Of a stretch of 64,000 bases of DNA, positions 50,658 through 59,680 are shown piece after piece. Each line of letters opens with the position of its first letter. Position 1 is the first letter of the stretch. Source of the stretch: Streptomyces aidingensis (GTDB taxonomy: Bacteria; Actinomycetota; Actinomycetes; Streptomycetales; Streptomycetaceae); the NCBI RefSeq assembly GCF_900112355.1, contig NZ_FOLM01000002.1, positions 1 through 64,000 on the forward strand, given 5' to 3'. Both the position numbers and the translations under genes were made by a program. The notes below the pieces were generated by a model that saw only the letters and a program-made list of their open reading frames with translations, was not told where the DNA came from and did no database searches.

Positions 50658-51704
50658 TCAGACGGTGACGCCGTTGGTCCGGAGGTAGGCCACCGGGTCG
50701 ATGTCGGTGCCGTAGCTGGTGCCGGTCCGGATCTCGAAGTGCAGATGCGGGCCGGTGCTGTTGCCGGTGGTGCCGACCAGGCCGATCTCCTGGCCGACGG
50801 TGACCGACTGGCCCGCGCTGACCGAGATGGCGGACAGGTGGGCGTACTGGCTGTAGTGACCGTCCTCGTGCTGGATGATCACCTCGTTGCCGTACGAGCC
50901 GCCCCAGCCGGCCGAGACCACGGTGCCGCTGGAGACGGCCTTGACCGAGGTGCCCGCACCGGCGTTGAAGTCCACACCGGTGTGGTAGCCGCTGGCCCAC
51001 ATGGCGCCGGTGACCCGGTAGGCGGTGGTGATCGGGGCGTCCACCGGGGCGGTGTAGCCGGAGGCCGCGGCCGACTGCTCGGCGGTCGGCTCCTCCGCGG
51101 CGGGCGCCTCGGCGGCCGGCTGCTCGGGGGCCGGCTGCTCGGGGGCCGGCTGCTCGGCCGGCGGGGCGGGCTGCTCCGCGGGGGCCTCGGCCGCGGGCAC
51201 CTCGGTCAGCTCGATGACGATGCCGCCGTCACCGCTGTCACCGCCGTCCGAGGTCCGCTCGGCCTTGCCCGAGGCGGCGGAACCGCTGCCGCTCGCGCTC
51301 CCGGTCTTCAGCGACAGCTTCTGGCCCGGGTGGATGAGGTTCGGGTTGTCGCCGATCACCTTCTGGTTGACGTCGTAGAGGGCGAGCCAGCCGCCGTCCA
51401 CGTCATGCGCCTTGGCGATCTTGAACAGGGTGTCGCCGGTCTTCACCGTGTGGTGGCCGGCCCGGTCGTCGGCGGACTGCTGCGCGGCGGCGGCCTGCTG
51501 GAGCAGGGCGGCGACATGCGCTCCGGCGGCGGTCTCCGGGACCGTGACGGCGGTGGCCTGGGCGGCGGCGGGTGCCGGCGCCGCGCTCGCGGTGCCGGCC
51601 GCGACCAGCGGCAGGGCGACGCCCGCGCCGCCGGCGGTGAGCATCAGGGAGATACGGGACATGCGGCTGTTGCGGGGGCGGCGATGGCGTCCGCGTCCGG
51701 GCAT
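50658..51704 (-). CDS. Secreted LysM / M23 family metallopeptidase
   Basis: A 348-residue exported wall hydrolase. The signal peptide (ISLMLTAGGAGVALPLVAAG) is followed by one LysM domain (about 85-135, HTVKTGDTLFKIAKAHDVDG), a Pro/Glu/Ala linker with repeated EQPAP units, and an M23 peptidase domain (about 225-345) with zinc ligands in GYHTGVDFNAG and in PHLHFEIRTG. It should cleave peptidoglycan cross-bridges or stem peptides. Expression appears governed by the c-di-AMP riboswitch upstream. The start is behind AGAGGAG. Confidence 0.92.
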   Translation of the reverse strand: MPGRGRHRRPRNSRMSRISLMLTAGGAGVALPLVAAGTASAAPAPAAAQATAVTVPETAAGAHVAALLQQAAAAQQSADDRAGHHTVKTGDTLFKIAKAHDVDGGWLALYDVNQKVIGDNPNLIHPGQKLSLKTGSASGSGSAASGKAERTSDGGDSGDGGIVIELTEVPAAEAPAEQPAPPAEQPAPEQPAPEQPAAEAPAAEEPTAEQSAAASGYTAPVDAPITTAYRVTGAMWASGYHTGVDFNAGAGTSVKAVSSGTVVSAGWGGSYGNEVIIQHEDGHYSQYAHLSAISVSAGQSVTVGQEIGLVGTTGNSTGPHLHFEIRTGTSYGTDIDPVAYLRTNGVTV

Positions 51705-51807
51705 GGGGAAGCTCCTCTCCGACGCCTGCGAGGTGAGCTGTCGGGTTCGGGCCGGAAAGGTGCCCGGCCGCCGGCCGGTCCGGCCGCGCGCGTGCGCGGC
51801 GAATTCG

Positions 51808-51938
51808 GCAGACGGCTTCACCCCGAGCCGGTGTGGTGGCCGGCAGAAGTGGGTCCCCCGCTCCTGTCAGACGGAATTGCTGCTCGGTCCGCCACCGGTG
51901 ACAGGATTCGGCGTCCGGTGGCGGCACACCGCGTCTGC
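51808..51938 (-). ncRNA. Cyclic di-AMP (ydaO/yuaA) riboswitch
   Basis: On the minus strand the outer helix is GCAGACG (51938-51932) with CGTCTGC (51814-51808). Inside are the conserved blocks GCCGAATCCTGTC, GACAGGAGCGGGGGACCCA and GGGGTGAAGCC, with CCTGTC/GACAGG forming an internal helix. These are the signature segments of the ydaO aptamer, which turns genes off when c-di-AMP is high. In actinobacteria it commonly precedes wall-hydrolase genes such as this one. GC-rich inverted repeats between 51807 and 51730 could be the expression platform. Confidence 0.88.
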
Positions 51939-52244
51939 GGCGCGCCAGAACACTAAGCCGGTGAATTCCCGGAACACAAGAAAACTCTCGTGATTTTCCC
52001 GTAACCGGGAATTGTCATGAACGACATGAGTGACACGGCGGCATCGCGCGAACTCGGAGTGCGACAATGGATATTCGGATCATATTGACAATGCCCGGGC
52101 GGGGAAGGCGAGTTGACCCGAGGGGCAATTCGGACGAAAGCCAGGATGCGGAGCGATCTTCCCCGAAACCCCCGGCGGCGTGACATCGGTCACCCAACCA
52201 CCGGCCCCTGCGGCGAATTTAAGCAATAGTCCGTGATGTCCGTT
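51939..52244 (-). promoter_or_regulatory. Promoter region of the M23 peptidase
   Basis: TTGTGT (51979-51974) and TAGTGT (51955-51950) are separated by 18 bases on the minus strand, which would start transcription just upstream of the riboswitch. Further up the region is AT-richer and holds a dyad, TGTCATG (52013-52019) facing CATGAGTGACA (52025-52035), a candidate operator. No gene seen. Confidence 0.5.
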
Positions 52245-53492
52245 TTACCCCTGAGGGGCGGCGACCGATTCCCTCGTGGCCAACGAGGGCCCGCGCCGCT
52301 TTTGCAGGGCCCGGCCGGTCTGCTCGGCATCGCCCAGCACACGTACCGCGTTCCGCCAGGTGAGCTTTGCGAGTTCCGCCTCCGACCACCGCCGGCGCAG
52401 CAGTTCGGCCACCAGCAGCGGATATCCGGCCACGCTTGCCAGCCCTCGGGGCAGAAACGCCGTGCCGTCGAAATCCCCGCCGATGCCGATGTGGTCGATT
52501 CCCGCCACTTCCCGCATATGGTCCAGATGGCCGGCGACATCCGCCACCGTGGCCACCGGCCGCGGATGCTCCGCCTCGAACCGCCGCTGCACCCGCATCG
52601 CCTCGGGCGTGGTGGCCAGCGGATCCATGCCGTGCGCCCGCAGGTTCCGCTCGGCCCGCGCGGTCCACTCCACCGCCGCCGGCAGCACGAACTTCGGCAC
52701 AAAGGTCGCCATCGCCACCCCGCCGTTTCCGGCCAGCCGGGCCAGCACGTCGTCCGGGACGTTGCGGGGGTGGTCGCAGACCGCGCGGGCCGAGGAGTGC
52801 GAGAAGAGCACCGGTGCCTCGGTGACCCGCAGCGCGTCCCGCATGGTGTCCGGTGCGACATGCGAGAGATCGACCAGCATGCCGAGCCGGTTCATCTCCC
52901 GCACCACCTCCTCGCCGAACCGGTTCAGCCCGCCGTGCACCGGCTCGTCGGTGGCCGAGTCCGCCCAGTCGGTGTTGGTGTTGTGAGTAAGGGTCAGATA
53001 GCGCACCCCGAGGGCGTACAGGGAACGCAGCGTGCCGAGGGAGTTGTTGATGCAGTGCCCGCCCTCGGCGCCCATCAGCGAGGCGATCCGGCCCGCCGCG
53101 CGCGCCGCCGCCACCTCGTCGGCGGTGGTGGCCAGGCGCAGCGCGTCCGGGTAGCGGGCGGCCAGCATCCGCACCGCGTCGATCTGCTCCAGACAGGCGG
53201 TCACCGCCGCGTCCCCGCCCGGCGAGGCCCGGACATAGACGGACCAGAACTGCGCGCCGACCCCGCCGGCCCGCAGCCGGGGCAGATCGGTGTGCAGGCA
53301 GGCGCTCTGGTCCCGGGCGAGATCCCGCCGGCCGAGGTCGTAGCCGACCTGCTCGCGCAGCGCCCACGGCAGATCGTTGTGGCCGTCGAAGACCGGGTGC
53401 GCGGCCAGCAGCCGCCGGGCCCGCGCCAGCACGCCCGGCCCGGGCTCCGTACCGGAACCGGGGCCGGGGCCGGGGCCCGGTCCGGGGCTCAC
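52245..53492 (-). CDS. Membrane dipeptidase (peptidase family M19)
   Basis: A 415-residue zinc dipeptidase of the renal-dipeptidase family. The HxD zinc motif is in [20 protein letters not shown], with [20 protein letters not shown], the metal-site [19 protein letters not shown] and [12 protein letters not shown] further on. It hydrolyses dipeptides, including D-amino acid or dehydro forms. The GTG start overlaps the purE stop by GTGA; the first 17 residues are a Gly-Pro run. It shares the purine operon by position although the functions differ. Confidence 0.92.
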   Translation of the reverse strand: MSPGPGPGPGPGSGTEPGPGVLARARRLLAAHPVFDGHNDLPWALREQVGYDLGRRDLARDQSACLHTDLPRLRAGGVGAQFWSVYVRASPGGDAAVTACLEQIDAVRMLAARYPDALRLATTADEVAAARAAGRIASLMGAEGGHCINNSLGTLRSLYALGVRYLTLTHNTNTDWADSATDEPVHGGLNRFGEEVVREMNRLGMLVDLSHVAPDTMRDALRVTEAPVLFSHSSARAVCDHPRNVPDDVLARLAGNGGVAMATFVPKFVLPAAVEWTARAERNLRAHGMDPLATTPEAMRVQRRFEAEHPRPVATVADVAGHLDHMREVAGIDHIGIGGDFDGTAFLPRGLASVAGYPLLVAELLRRRWSEAELAKLTWRNAVRVLGDAEQTGRALQKRRGPSLATRESVAAPQG

Positions 53493-54055
53493 CGGCCGGC
53501 CGCCCTGGCGCGCAGCCGCCGTCCCTTCTCCGTCGCCTGCTCCCTGAGCCGCTCCTGGAACTCCCGCATCCGCTGCCGCAGCCCCGGATCGTGCGCGGCC
53601 AGCATGCGCACGGCCAGCAGACCGGCGTTGCGGGCACCGGCCACCGAGACCGTGGCCACCGGCACCCCGGCCGGCATCTGCACGATGGACAGCAGGGAAT
53701 CCATGCCGTCCAGATACTTCAGCGGCACCGGCACCCCGATCACCGGAAGCTCGGTGACCGCGGCCAGCATGCCCGGCAGATGGGCGGCGCCGCCCGCCCC
53801 GGCGATGACCGCCTTCAGGCCGCGGCCGGCCGCCTGCTCGCCGTAGGCCACCATCTCGCGCGGCATGCGGTGCGCGGAGACCACGTCCACCTCGTAGGGG
53901 ACCTCGAACTCCGCCAGTGCCCCGGCGGCGGCCTCCATCACCGGCCAGTCGCTGTCCGAGCCCATGACGATGCCGACCAGCGGAGCCGGCGAGGACGACG
54001 ACGAGGACGAGGACGACAACGAGGACGAGGACGAGGACGCTGCTGCTGCGGTCAT
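53489..54055 (-). CDS. purE: 5-(carboxyamino)imidazole ribonucleotide mutase
   Basis: A 188-residue class I PurE that moves the carboxyl group of N5-CAIR to make CAIR in purine synthesis. The family motif [32 protein letters not shown] with its catalytic histidine, and [15 protein letters not shown] are intact. The first 25 residues are an unusual poly-serine extension (six Ser, Leu, nine Ser). The start overlaps the purK stop as ATGA, so the two are coupled. Confidence 0.95.
   Translation of the reverse strand: MTAAAASSSSSSLSSSSSSSSSPAPLVGIVMGSDSDWPVMEAAAGALAEFEVPYEVDVVSAHRMPREMVAYGEQAAGRGLKAVIAGAGGAAHLPGMLAAVTELPVIGVPVPLKYLDGMDSLLSIVQMPAGVPVATVSVAGARNAGLLAVRMLAAHDPGLRQRMREFQERLREQATEKGRRLRARAAGR
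53990..54037 (-). repeat. Serine-codon microsatellite in purE
   Basis: A TCC/TCG tract encodes 15 serines broken by one leucine at the N-terminus of PurE, outside the conserved fold. Confidence 0.9.
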
Positions 54056-55206
54056 TCGGTGATGGTCCCTCGCAGGTAGTCGGCGGCATGGCGGGCGCGG
54101 GCGCGGACCTCCGCCAGATCGTCGCCGTAGACGTTGACATGGCCCACCTTGCGGCCGGGCTTGACGTCCTTGCCATACATATGGATCTTGAGCTGCGGAT
54201 CGCGGGCCATGCAGTGCAGATACCCCTGGTACATGTCCGGGTAGTCGCCGCCCAGCACATTGGCCATCACGGTCCACGGCGCCCGCGGGCGCGGATCGCC
54301 CAGCGGCAGGTCCAGCACGGCCCGCAGATGGTTGGCGAACTGCGAGGTGACGGCGCCGTCCTGGGTCCAGTGCCCGGAGTTGTGCGGACGCATCGCCAGC
54401 TCGTTCACCAGCACCCGGCCGTCCGGGGTCTCGAACAGCTCGACCGCGAGATGCCCCACCACGCCCAGCTCCGCGGCCACCGTCAGGGCCAGCTCCTGGG
54501 CCTGCGTCGCACGCTCCTCCGGCAGCCCGGGGGCGGGCGCGATCACGGTGTCGCAGACCCCGTCCACCTGCACCGACTCCACCACCGGATAGGCCACGGC
54601 CTGGCCGTGCGGCGAGCGCACCACATTGGCGGCCAGCTCCCGGGTGAACGGCACCATCTCCTCGGCCAGCACCGGCACCCCGGCCCGGAACGGACCGGCC
54701 GCCTCGGCCTCGGAGCGGACCACCCACACGCCCTTGCCGTCGTAGCCGCCGCGCACGGTCTTCAGCACCACCGGGTAGCCGGAGCCGGAGGCGGCGCCGC
54801 CCTCCGCGGCGAACCGGGACACATCGGCCGGGCCGGTGACCAGCCGGTGCCGGGGGCAGGCCACGCCCAGCTCGGTCAGCCGGGCCCGCATCAGCCCCTT
54901 GTCCTGCGCGTACACCAGCGCCTCGGGGCCGGGCCGGATCGCATGGCCCTCGGCCCGCAGGGCATGCAGATGCTCGGTGGGCACATGCTCGTGGTCGAAG
55001 GTGATCACATCGCAGCCCTCGGCGAAGGCGAGCAGGGTGTCCAGATCGCGGTAGTCGCCCACCACGACGTTCTGCACCGCCTGCGCGGCCGAGTCCTGCG
55101 GAGTGTCACTGAGCAGCTTGAATCTGATGCCGAGCGGGATGCCCGCCTCATGGGTCATGCGGGCGAGCTGGCCGCCGCCGACCATGCCGACTACCGGGAA
55201 TGTCAC
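54052..55206 (-). CDS. purK: N5-carboxyaminoimidazole ribonucleotide synthase
   Basis: A 384-residue ATP-grasp enzyme that carboxylates aminoimidazole ribonucleotide with bicarbonate and [23 protein letters not shown] opens the fold, [20 protein letters not shown] carries the ATP loop and [15 protein letters not shown] holds the metal-binding end. The GTG start (VTFPVVG) is chosen because the next upstream ATG adds 22 residues without family match. It is first in the purK-purE-dipeptidase operon. Confidence 0.95.
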   Translation of the reverse strand: MTFPVVGMVGGGQLARMTHEAGIPLGIRFKLLSDTPQDSAAQAVQNVVVGDYRDLDTLLAFAEGCDVITFDHEHVPTEHLHALRAEGHAIRPGPEALVYAQDKGLMRARLTELGVACPRHRLVTGPADVSRFAAEGGAASGSGYPVVLKTVRGGYDGKGVWVVRSEAEAAGPFRAGVPVLAEEMVPFTRELAANVVRSPHGQAVAYPVVESVQVDGVCDTVIAPAPGLPEERATQAQELALTVAAELGVVGHLAVELFETPDGRVLVNELAMRPHNSGHWTQDGAVTSQFANHLRAVLDLPLGDPRPRAPWTVMANVLGGDYPDMYQGYLHCMARDPQLKIHMYGKDVKPGRKVGHVNVYGDDLAEVRARARHAADYLRGTITE

Positions 55207-55328
55207 GGACTCAAGGGTATCGGCCCGGGTCAGCGGTGCGGCGGCCGGTCCACGGGCCGGGCGGCCGGTCACCCGGCGGCCCGGCCCGTACGGCGTAACC
55301 GGACGGCCGTACGGGCCGTCGGCTTAGC

Positions 55329-55910
55329 ATGGCCGGCATGGCGACTGGCACGGCGACCGGCACGGCCGGACCCCGCACGCTCCGCGCCCGGCTGCGCGGG
55401 CTGCTGCGCGAGGCGGCCAAATTCGGCACGGTCGGCGCCCTCGGCTTCCTGGTGAACGTGGCGGTGTTCAATCTGGCGGCGCAGGCCGCCGGGCTGGGGC
55501 CGCTCCAGTCGGGGGTGCTGGCCACCTCGGCCGCCATCACCACCAACTACCTGGGCAACCGCCACTGGACCTACCGGCACGCGGACAAGAGCGGGCGGCG
55601 CCGCGAGGCCGGGCGGTTCCTGCTGTTCTCCGGCGCCGGAATGCTGCTGGAGAACGGCGTGCTGGCGATCTCGCACTACGGCCTGGACCTGACCTCGCCG
55701 CTGGCCGACAACATCGCCAAGAACGTGGTGGGCCTGGGCATCGGCTCGCTGTTCCGGTTCTGGTCCTACCGCACCTGGGTGTTCCACGGCGCCCGCACCC
55801 GGCACGCGGTGACCGCCGCCGCGCCGGAGGGCCGCCGCACCGGACCGGCGGGGCCCGCGGATGCCGCGGACCCCGCGGCACCGGCCGGCTCCGCCCGCCG
55901 TGCCGCATAG
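55329..55910 (+). CDS. GtrA family membrane protein
   Basis: A 193-residue GtrA/DPMS-like protein with four transmembrane helices (FGTVGALGFLVNVAVFNLAA, LATSAAITTNYLGNRHWTYR, FLLFSGAGMLLENGVLAIS, IGSLFRFWSYRTWVF). Such proteins are thought to help move lipid-linked sugars across the membrane. The C-terminal 30 residues are Ala/Pro-rich. A second ATG lies three codons in. It converges with the kinase gene. Confidence 0.88.
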   Translation: MAGMATGTATGTAGPRTLRARLRGLLREAAKFGTVGALGFLVNVAVFNLAAQAAGLGPLQSGVLATSAAITTNYLGNRHWTYRHADKSGRRREAGRFLLFSGAGMLLENGVLAISHYGLDLTSPLADNIAKNVVGLGIGSLFRFWSYRTWVFHGARTRHAVTAAAPEGRRTGPAGPADAADPAAPAGSARRAA

Positions 55911-55919
55911 CCCCCCGGC

Positions 55920-57176
55920 CTAGGTCTGGGCCGGGGGCTCGTCGTCCTGGGCACGGCTGAGGAAGAGGGCGAAGACCGGGGGCCTGAGCTGGCGCAGCTC
56001 CAGCCGGCCGCCGTCCGCCTCGGCCAGGTCGCGGGCCACCGCCAGCCCCAGCCCGGTGGAGTTCCGGCCGCTCACCGACCGTTCGAAGACCCGGGAGCCG
56101 AGCGAGGGCGGCACCCCGCGGCCGGCGTCGGTGACCTCCACCACCACCTGGTTGCCCGCCGTCCTGGTCCGGATCGCCACCGTGCCGCCGCCGTGCATCA
56201 GCGCGTTCTCCACCAGCGCCGCCAGCACCTGGGCCACCGCCCCCGGGGTGCCGACCGCGCGCAGTCCCGGCTTGCCGGAGTGCACGATCACCCGTCCCCG
56301 GGCCCGGTAGGCCGGCCGCCACTCCTCGATCTGCTGGAGCACGATCTCGTCCAGGTCGAAACCGACCGCCGACTCCATCCGGCGCTCCCGGGAATTGGTG
56401 AGCAGCCGCTGCACCACATCGGTCAGCCGCTCCACCTGGTTCAGCGCGATGGAGGCCTCCTCCTTGACGGTCTCCAGATCGTCGGTGGCGATGATCTCCT
56501 CAAGCCGCATGGAGAGCGCGGTGAGCGGGGTGCGGAGCTGGTGCGAGGCATCGGCGGCCAGCCGCCGCTCGGCGGTGATCATCCGGTGGATGCGCTCCGA
56601 ACTGGCGTCCAGCACATCGGCCACCCGGTCCAGCTCCTCCACCCCGTAGCGGCGGTGGCGGGGGCGCGGATCGCCGGAGCCCAGCCGCTCGGCGGACTCG
56701 GCCAGGTCGGTCAGCGGGGTCGCCAGCCGCCGGGCCTGGCGCAGCGCCATCACCGCGGCCGAGGCGATGGTGATCGCGGTCACCGCCAGGATGATCAGCA
56801 GCGAGCGGCCCACCTCGTCGCTCACCACGGAGCCGTCCTGCCGGACGGTGACGGTCTCGCCCCGGGTGCCCCGCTCGGTGGCCTCCAGCACCGCGCCACT
56901 GGGCTCCTCCCCCACCGTGAACGGCTCCTCGCCGTCGAGTTCGATGACCACCTGCCGCTCGGGCTGGACCAGTTCCGCCATGCTCTCCGGGGTGACCGGG
57001 CGGCCGGACACCAGCCGGCTCTCCACCTCGGTGACCAGCCGGGCGGCCTCGGACTGGAGCCGGTCCCGGGCGCTGGCGTCGATGGCCCGGGTCTCCACCA
57101 GCACCATGGAGATGCCGAAGACGGCGATGACCACCAGAACGACGGCCAGGGTGGAATTGATCAGACGGCGGCGCAC
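55920..57176 (-). CDS. Two-component sensor histidine kinase
   Basis: A 418-residue membrane kinase. Transmembrane helices at 9-27 and 125-146 frame an extracytoplasmic sensor of about 95 residues. A HAMP-like region is followed by the phosphoacceptor H212 in LAADASHQLRTPLTAL, an N-box around VENALMHGGG, and the G-boxes VTDAGRGVPPSLG and STGLGLAVARDLAEADGG. The signal is unknown. The partner response regulator is immediately upstream, 12 bases away. Confidence 0.92.
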   Translation of the reverse strand: MRRRLINSTLAVVLVVIAVFGISMVLVETRAIDASARDRLQSEAARLVTEVESRLVSGRPVTPESMAELVQPERQVVIELDGEEPFTVGEEPSGAVLEATERGTRGETVTVRQDGSVVSDEVGRSLLIILAVTAITIASAAVMALRQARRLATPLTDLAESAERLGSGDPRPRHRRYGVEELDRVADVLDASSERIHRMITAERRLAADASHQLRTPLTALSMRLEEIIATDDLETVKEEASIALNQVERLTDVVQRLLTNSRERRMESAVGFDLDEIVLQQIEEWRPAYRARGRVIVHSGKPGLRAVGTPGAVAQVLAALVENALMHGGGTVAIRTRTAGNQVVVEVTDAGRGVPPSLGSRVFERSVSGRNSTGLGLAVARDLAEADGGRLELRQLRPPVFALFLSRAQDDEPPAQT

Positions 57177-57188
57177 GGCGGGGCGGTC

Positions 57189-57866
57189 TCACCCCTTCTC
57201 GAAGCGGAAGCCGACGCCGCGCACGGTGGCGATGTAGCGCGGGTTGCCGGCGTCGTCCCCGAGCTTCTTGCGCAGCCAGGAGATGTGCATGTCCAGGGTC
57301 TTGGTGGACGACCACCAGGTGGTGTCCCAGACCTCCCGCATCAGCTGCTCCCGGGTGACCACCCGGCCGGCGTCCCGCACCAGCACCCGCAGCAGATCGA
57401 ACTCCTTCGCGGTGAGGTGGAGCTCCTCGTCCCCGAGCCAGGCGCGGTGGGACTCGATGTCGATCCGGATGCCGTGCACCGCGGGCGCCGGGGCGTGCTC
57501 GGCGGTGCCCCGGCGCAGCAGCGCACGGACCCGGGCGAGCAGTTCGGCGAGCCGGAACGGCTTGGTGACATAGTCGTCGGCGCCCGCGTCCAGGCCGACC
57601 ACGGTGTCCACCTCGTCGGCGCGGGCGGTGAGCACCAGCACGGGCAGTCCCAGACCCTCGGTGCGCAGCCGGCGGCAGACCTCCAGGCCGTCCATGCCGG
57701 GCAGGCCCAGATCCAGGACGACCAGATCGACGTCGCCGCGCAGCCCGGCGCGGAGCGCGCCCGGGCCGTCCTCGCGTACCTCCACCTCGTAGCCTTCGCG
57801 TCGCAGCGCTCGGGCCAGCGGCTCCGAGATGGATGCGTCGTCCTCGGCGAGCAGTACTCGGGTCAT
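57189..57866 (-). CDS. OmpR/PhoB-family response regulator
   Basis: A 225-residue regulator. The receiver domain has phosphoacceptor D52 (LVVLDLGLPGMDG), the acidic pair in LLAEDDASI, and the conserved lysine in GADDYVTKPF. The C-terminal winged helix has AWLGDEELHLTAKEFDLLRV and REVWDTTWWSSTKTLDMHIS. It is co-transcribed with the kinase. The start MTRVLLAEDD is the family N-terminus. Confidence 0.94.
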   Translation of the reverse strand: MTRVLLAEDDASISEPLARALRREGYEVEVREDGPGALRAGLRGDVDLVVLDLGLPGMDGLEVCRRLRTEGLGLPVLVLTARADEVDTVVGLDAGADDYVTKPFRLAELLARVRALLRRGTAEHAPAPAVHGIRIDIESHRAWLGDEELHLTAKEFDLLRVLVRDAGRVVTREQLMREVWDTTWWSSTKTLDMHISWLRKKLGDDAGNPRYIATVRGVGFRFEKG

Positions 57867-57991
57867 GGGCTGATGGTAGACGCCGGATGCCGGTGATCGG
57901 CGTCCGCGGCGGTGAGGTGCGCGCAGCACCACAGGGAGGCGGATGAGGCGCGCTCCGCGCTCGCGGCGCGGCGGGGGGAGCGCGGAAGCGG

Positions 57992-58612
57992 TCAGGGGGC
58001 GGCTGTCAGCTCGGCCCAGACCGTTTTCCCGGCCGTGCCCCCGGCCGCACCGGCGGGGGCCTCCCCGGGCGCCGCCGCGGGACGGACCGGCAGCTCCGGG
58101 ACCCCGGCCCCGGAAGGCCGGGAGTCCTCGATGACACCCCAGTCCCGGGAGAGGCGTTCGACGATGAACATGCCATGGCCGCCGGGACGGCCGGGCCGCC
58201 GGCCGGCCAGGGGCGCGGGGGTGCCGCCGCCCGCGTCGCTGACCTCGATCCGCAGCGTCCGGCGGGGGCCCCGGCGCAGCCGCAGCTCGCGCGGGCCGGC
58301 GGTGTGCAGGCAGGCGTTGGTGACCAGCTCGGAGACGATCAGCAGGGCGTCCTCGGCGGCGGCCCGCCGCTCGTCGTCGGCGGCCGGCAGCCAGCCCCAG
58401 TCGTACAGCGCCTCCCGGGCGAATTCCCGGGCGCGGGCCACCGTGCCGCTGATGCCGGACAGCCGCAGCCGACGGACCTGGCCGGGCGCATCGGCCGTAC
58501 CGCCCGTACCGCCGCCACCGGCCGCCGCGGCCGGAGGCACGGGGGCGGGCCGCGGGCCGCGCGGCCCGGCGCCCTCGCCGCCCGGAGGGAACGGCTGCGC
58601 CATCGCGCCCAT
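57992..58612 (-). CDS. ATP-binding protein, RsbW-like (anti-sigma/serine kinase)
   Basis: A 206-residue HATPase_c protein. A proline-rich head is followed by the GHKL ATPase fold: ALLIVSELVTNACLHTAG (N box), EVSDAGGGTPAPL (G1) and GGHGMFIVERLSRDWGV (G2). Such proteins bind sigma factors or phosphorylate STAS antagonists. A STAS protein and a SigB-type sigma factor are encoded within 2 kb, so a partner-switching set is likely. The start MGAMAQPF is behind GGGGAGG; the ATG three codons later is possible. Confidence 0.87.
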   Translation of the reverse strand: MGAMAQPFPPGGEGAGPRGPRPAPVPPAAAAGGGGTGGTADAPGQVRRLRLSGISGTVARAREFAREALYDWGWLPAADDERRAAAEDALLIVSELVTNACLHTAGPRELRLRRGPRRTLRIEVSDAGGGTPAPLAGRRPGRPGGHGMFIVERLSRDWGVIEDSRPSGAGVPELPVRPAAAPGEAPAGAAGGTAGKTVWAELTAAP

Positions 58613-58935
58613 GCGCCTTCGCCTCCCCTCGGCCCCATGGCCCGGTGATCCAGTGGTCCAGTCGGCCCGTGCCGGACGCCCGCCCGGCCGCGGAACGCCG
58701 GGTACCGGCCCTGCCACCGGCCCCGCCGGGGGCCGTCACGGGCACCGTGCCGGGATTCGGATGTCCCCGGCGTCGGATGTGCCAGAACTCCTGCCCTGAT
58801 AACCGGCTGGGACACCTGCCATCTGTGCGCCATAGTGTGACCCGCGTAACCCTCTGCCGCAAAGTGGTCACACGGCCCGTGGCGCCGGGACCGGTGGCGG
58901 TGCCGGTGTGCGGCCGCGGGCCCGGGCGGCGCCGG
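58613..58935. other. Noncoding gap upstream of RsbW-like gene
   Basis: 323 bp without a credible gene. A weak promoter-like pair, TTGCGG (58862-58857) with CACTAT (58837-58832) on the minus strand, is the only signal I can see; spacing of 19 is not ideal. Confidence 0.35.
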
Positions 58936-59325
58936 TCAGGCCCGGTTGCCGGGGACCGCGGCGAGCGCGGCCGCCAGGCTGTCGTGCAGGGTGAAGACCA
59001 TGCCGGCTCCGGTGATCTCCAGCAGCCGGGCGACCCGGGGCTGCGGCGCGGCGAGGTGCACCCCGCCGCCCGCGGCCTCGGCCTCCAGGCGCGCGGCGAG
59101 CAGCGCGTTCAGACCGGTGGAATCGCAGAAATCGAGCCGTGCGCAATCGACCACAATCCACGGACAGCCGCCCGTGACGCAGGCGTGAAGTGATACACGC
59201 AACATCTCCGCGGAATGGTGATCGAGTTCACCCTGTGGCTCGACAACGGCGATCGGCGGGAGGCGGCGTGCATCAACCGTGAACCGACGCCGGTGGGCGC
59301 TTTCCGGCTGGCCGCCGCGGTCCAT
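58936..59325 (-). CDS. STAS domain anti-sigma factor antagonist
   Basis: A 129-residue SpoIIAA/RsbV-like protein. AVVEPQGELDHHSAEMLRVS opens the STAS fold, and CARLDFCDSTGLNALLAARL carries the DSTGL phospho-serine motif, so it should be switched by an RsbW-type kinase. It is divergent from the sigma factor gene. The start MDRGGQPESAHRR is behind AGGGGG. Confidence 0.93.
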   Translation of the reverse strand: MDRGGQPESAHRRRFTVDARRLPPIAVVEPQGELDHHSAEMLRVSLHACVTGGCPWIVVDCARLDFCDSTGLNALLAARLEAEAAGGGVHLAAPQPRVARLLEITGAGMVFTLHDSLAAALAAVPGNRA

Positions 59326-59680
59326 GCAGCCCCCTTCAGTTCTGTACAGCTTGCTGACTAGGTTCGAACCATAGCCCTTTGGGTGGAGGCCGAGTACCCG
59401 AACAACGCTGACATCAATCTGAATTCGGACATAGCGGACTTGCCTTGCCGAGGTGATCCCGGGTAGGGCTAGAAGAAGGCACGGCATCCGGCGGGCTTGT
59501 CCGCACGCCACCGGGGATCATCTTCCCCGATGCCGGGCACTGAATCGAATAGCAGGAATTCCGCGCACGGCAGACAACAGAGCACCCGGAAACCAGCGAG
59601 GGAGGCGCCGTACCGGCGGAGCACAGACTGACGACGGCTTCGGCGGCCGTAAGCCGAACCACAACGGAGGACACCTTTCC
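59326..59680. other. Divergent promoter region of STAS and sigma genes
   Basis: 355 bp without a gene. It contains a perfect 10-base palindrome GGTTCGAACC (59361-59370) close to the STAS start, a GGGTAC on the minus strand at 59399-59394 and a GGGTAG on the plus strand at 59462-59467. Both hexamers resemble -10 boxes of SigB-type promoters, so autoregulation is possible. Confidence 0.4.

Noticed and set aside
59355..59375. tRNA-like T-loop, GGTTCGAACC
   Set aside because: Neither an acceptor stem, D-arm nor anticodon arm can be folded around it; better explained as a palindromic regulatory site.
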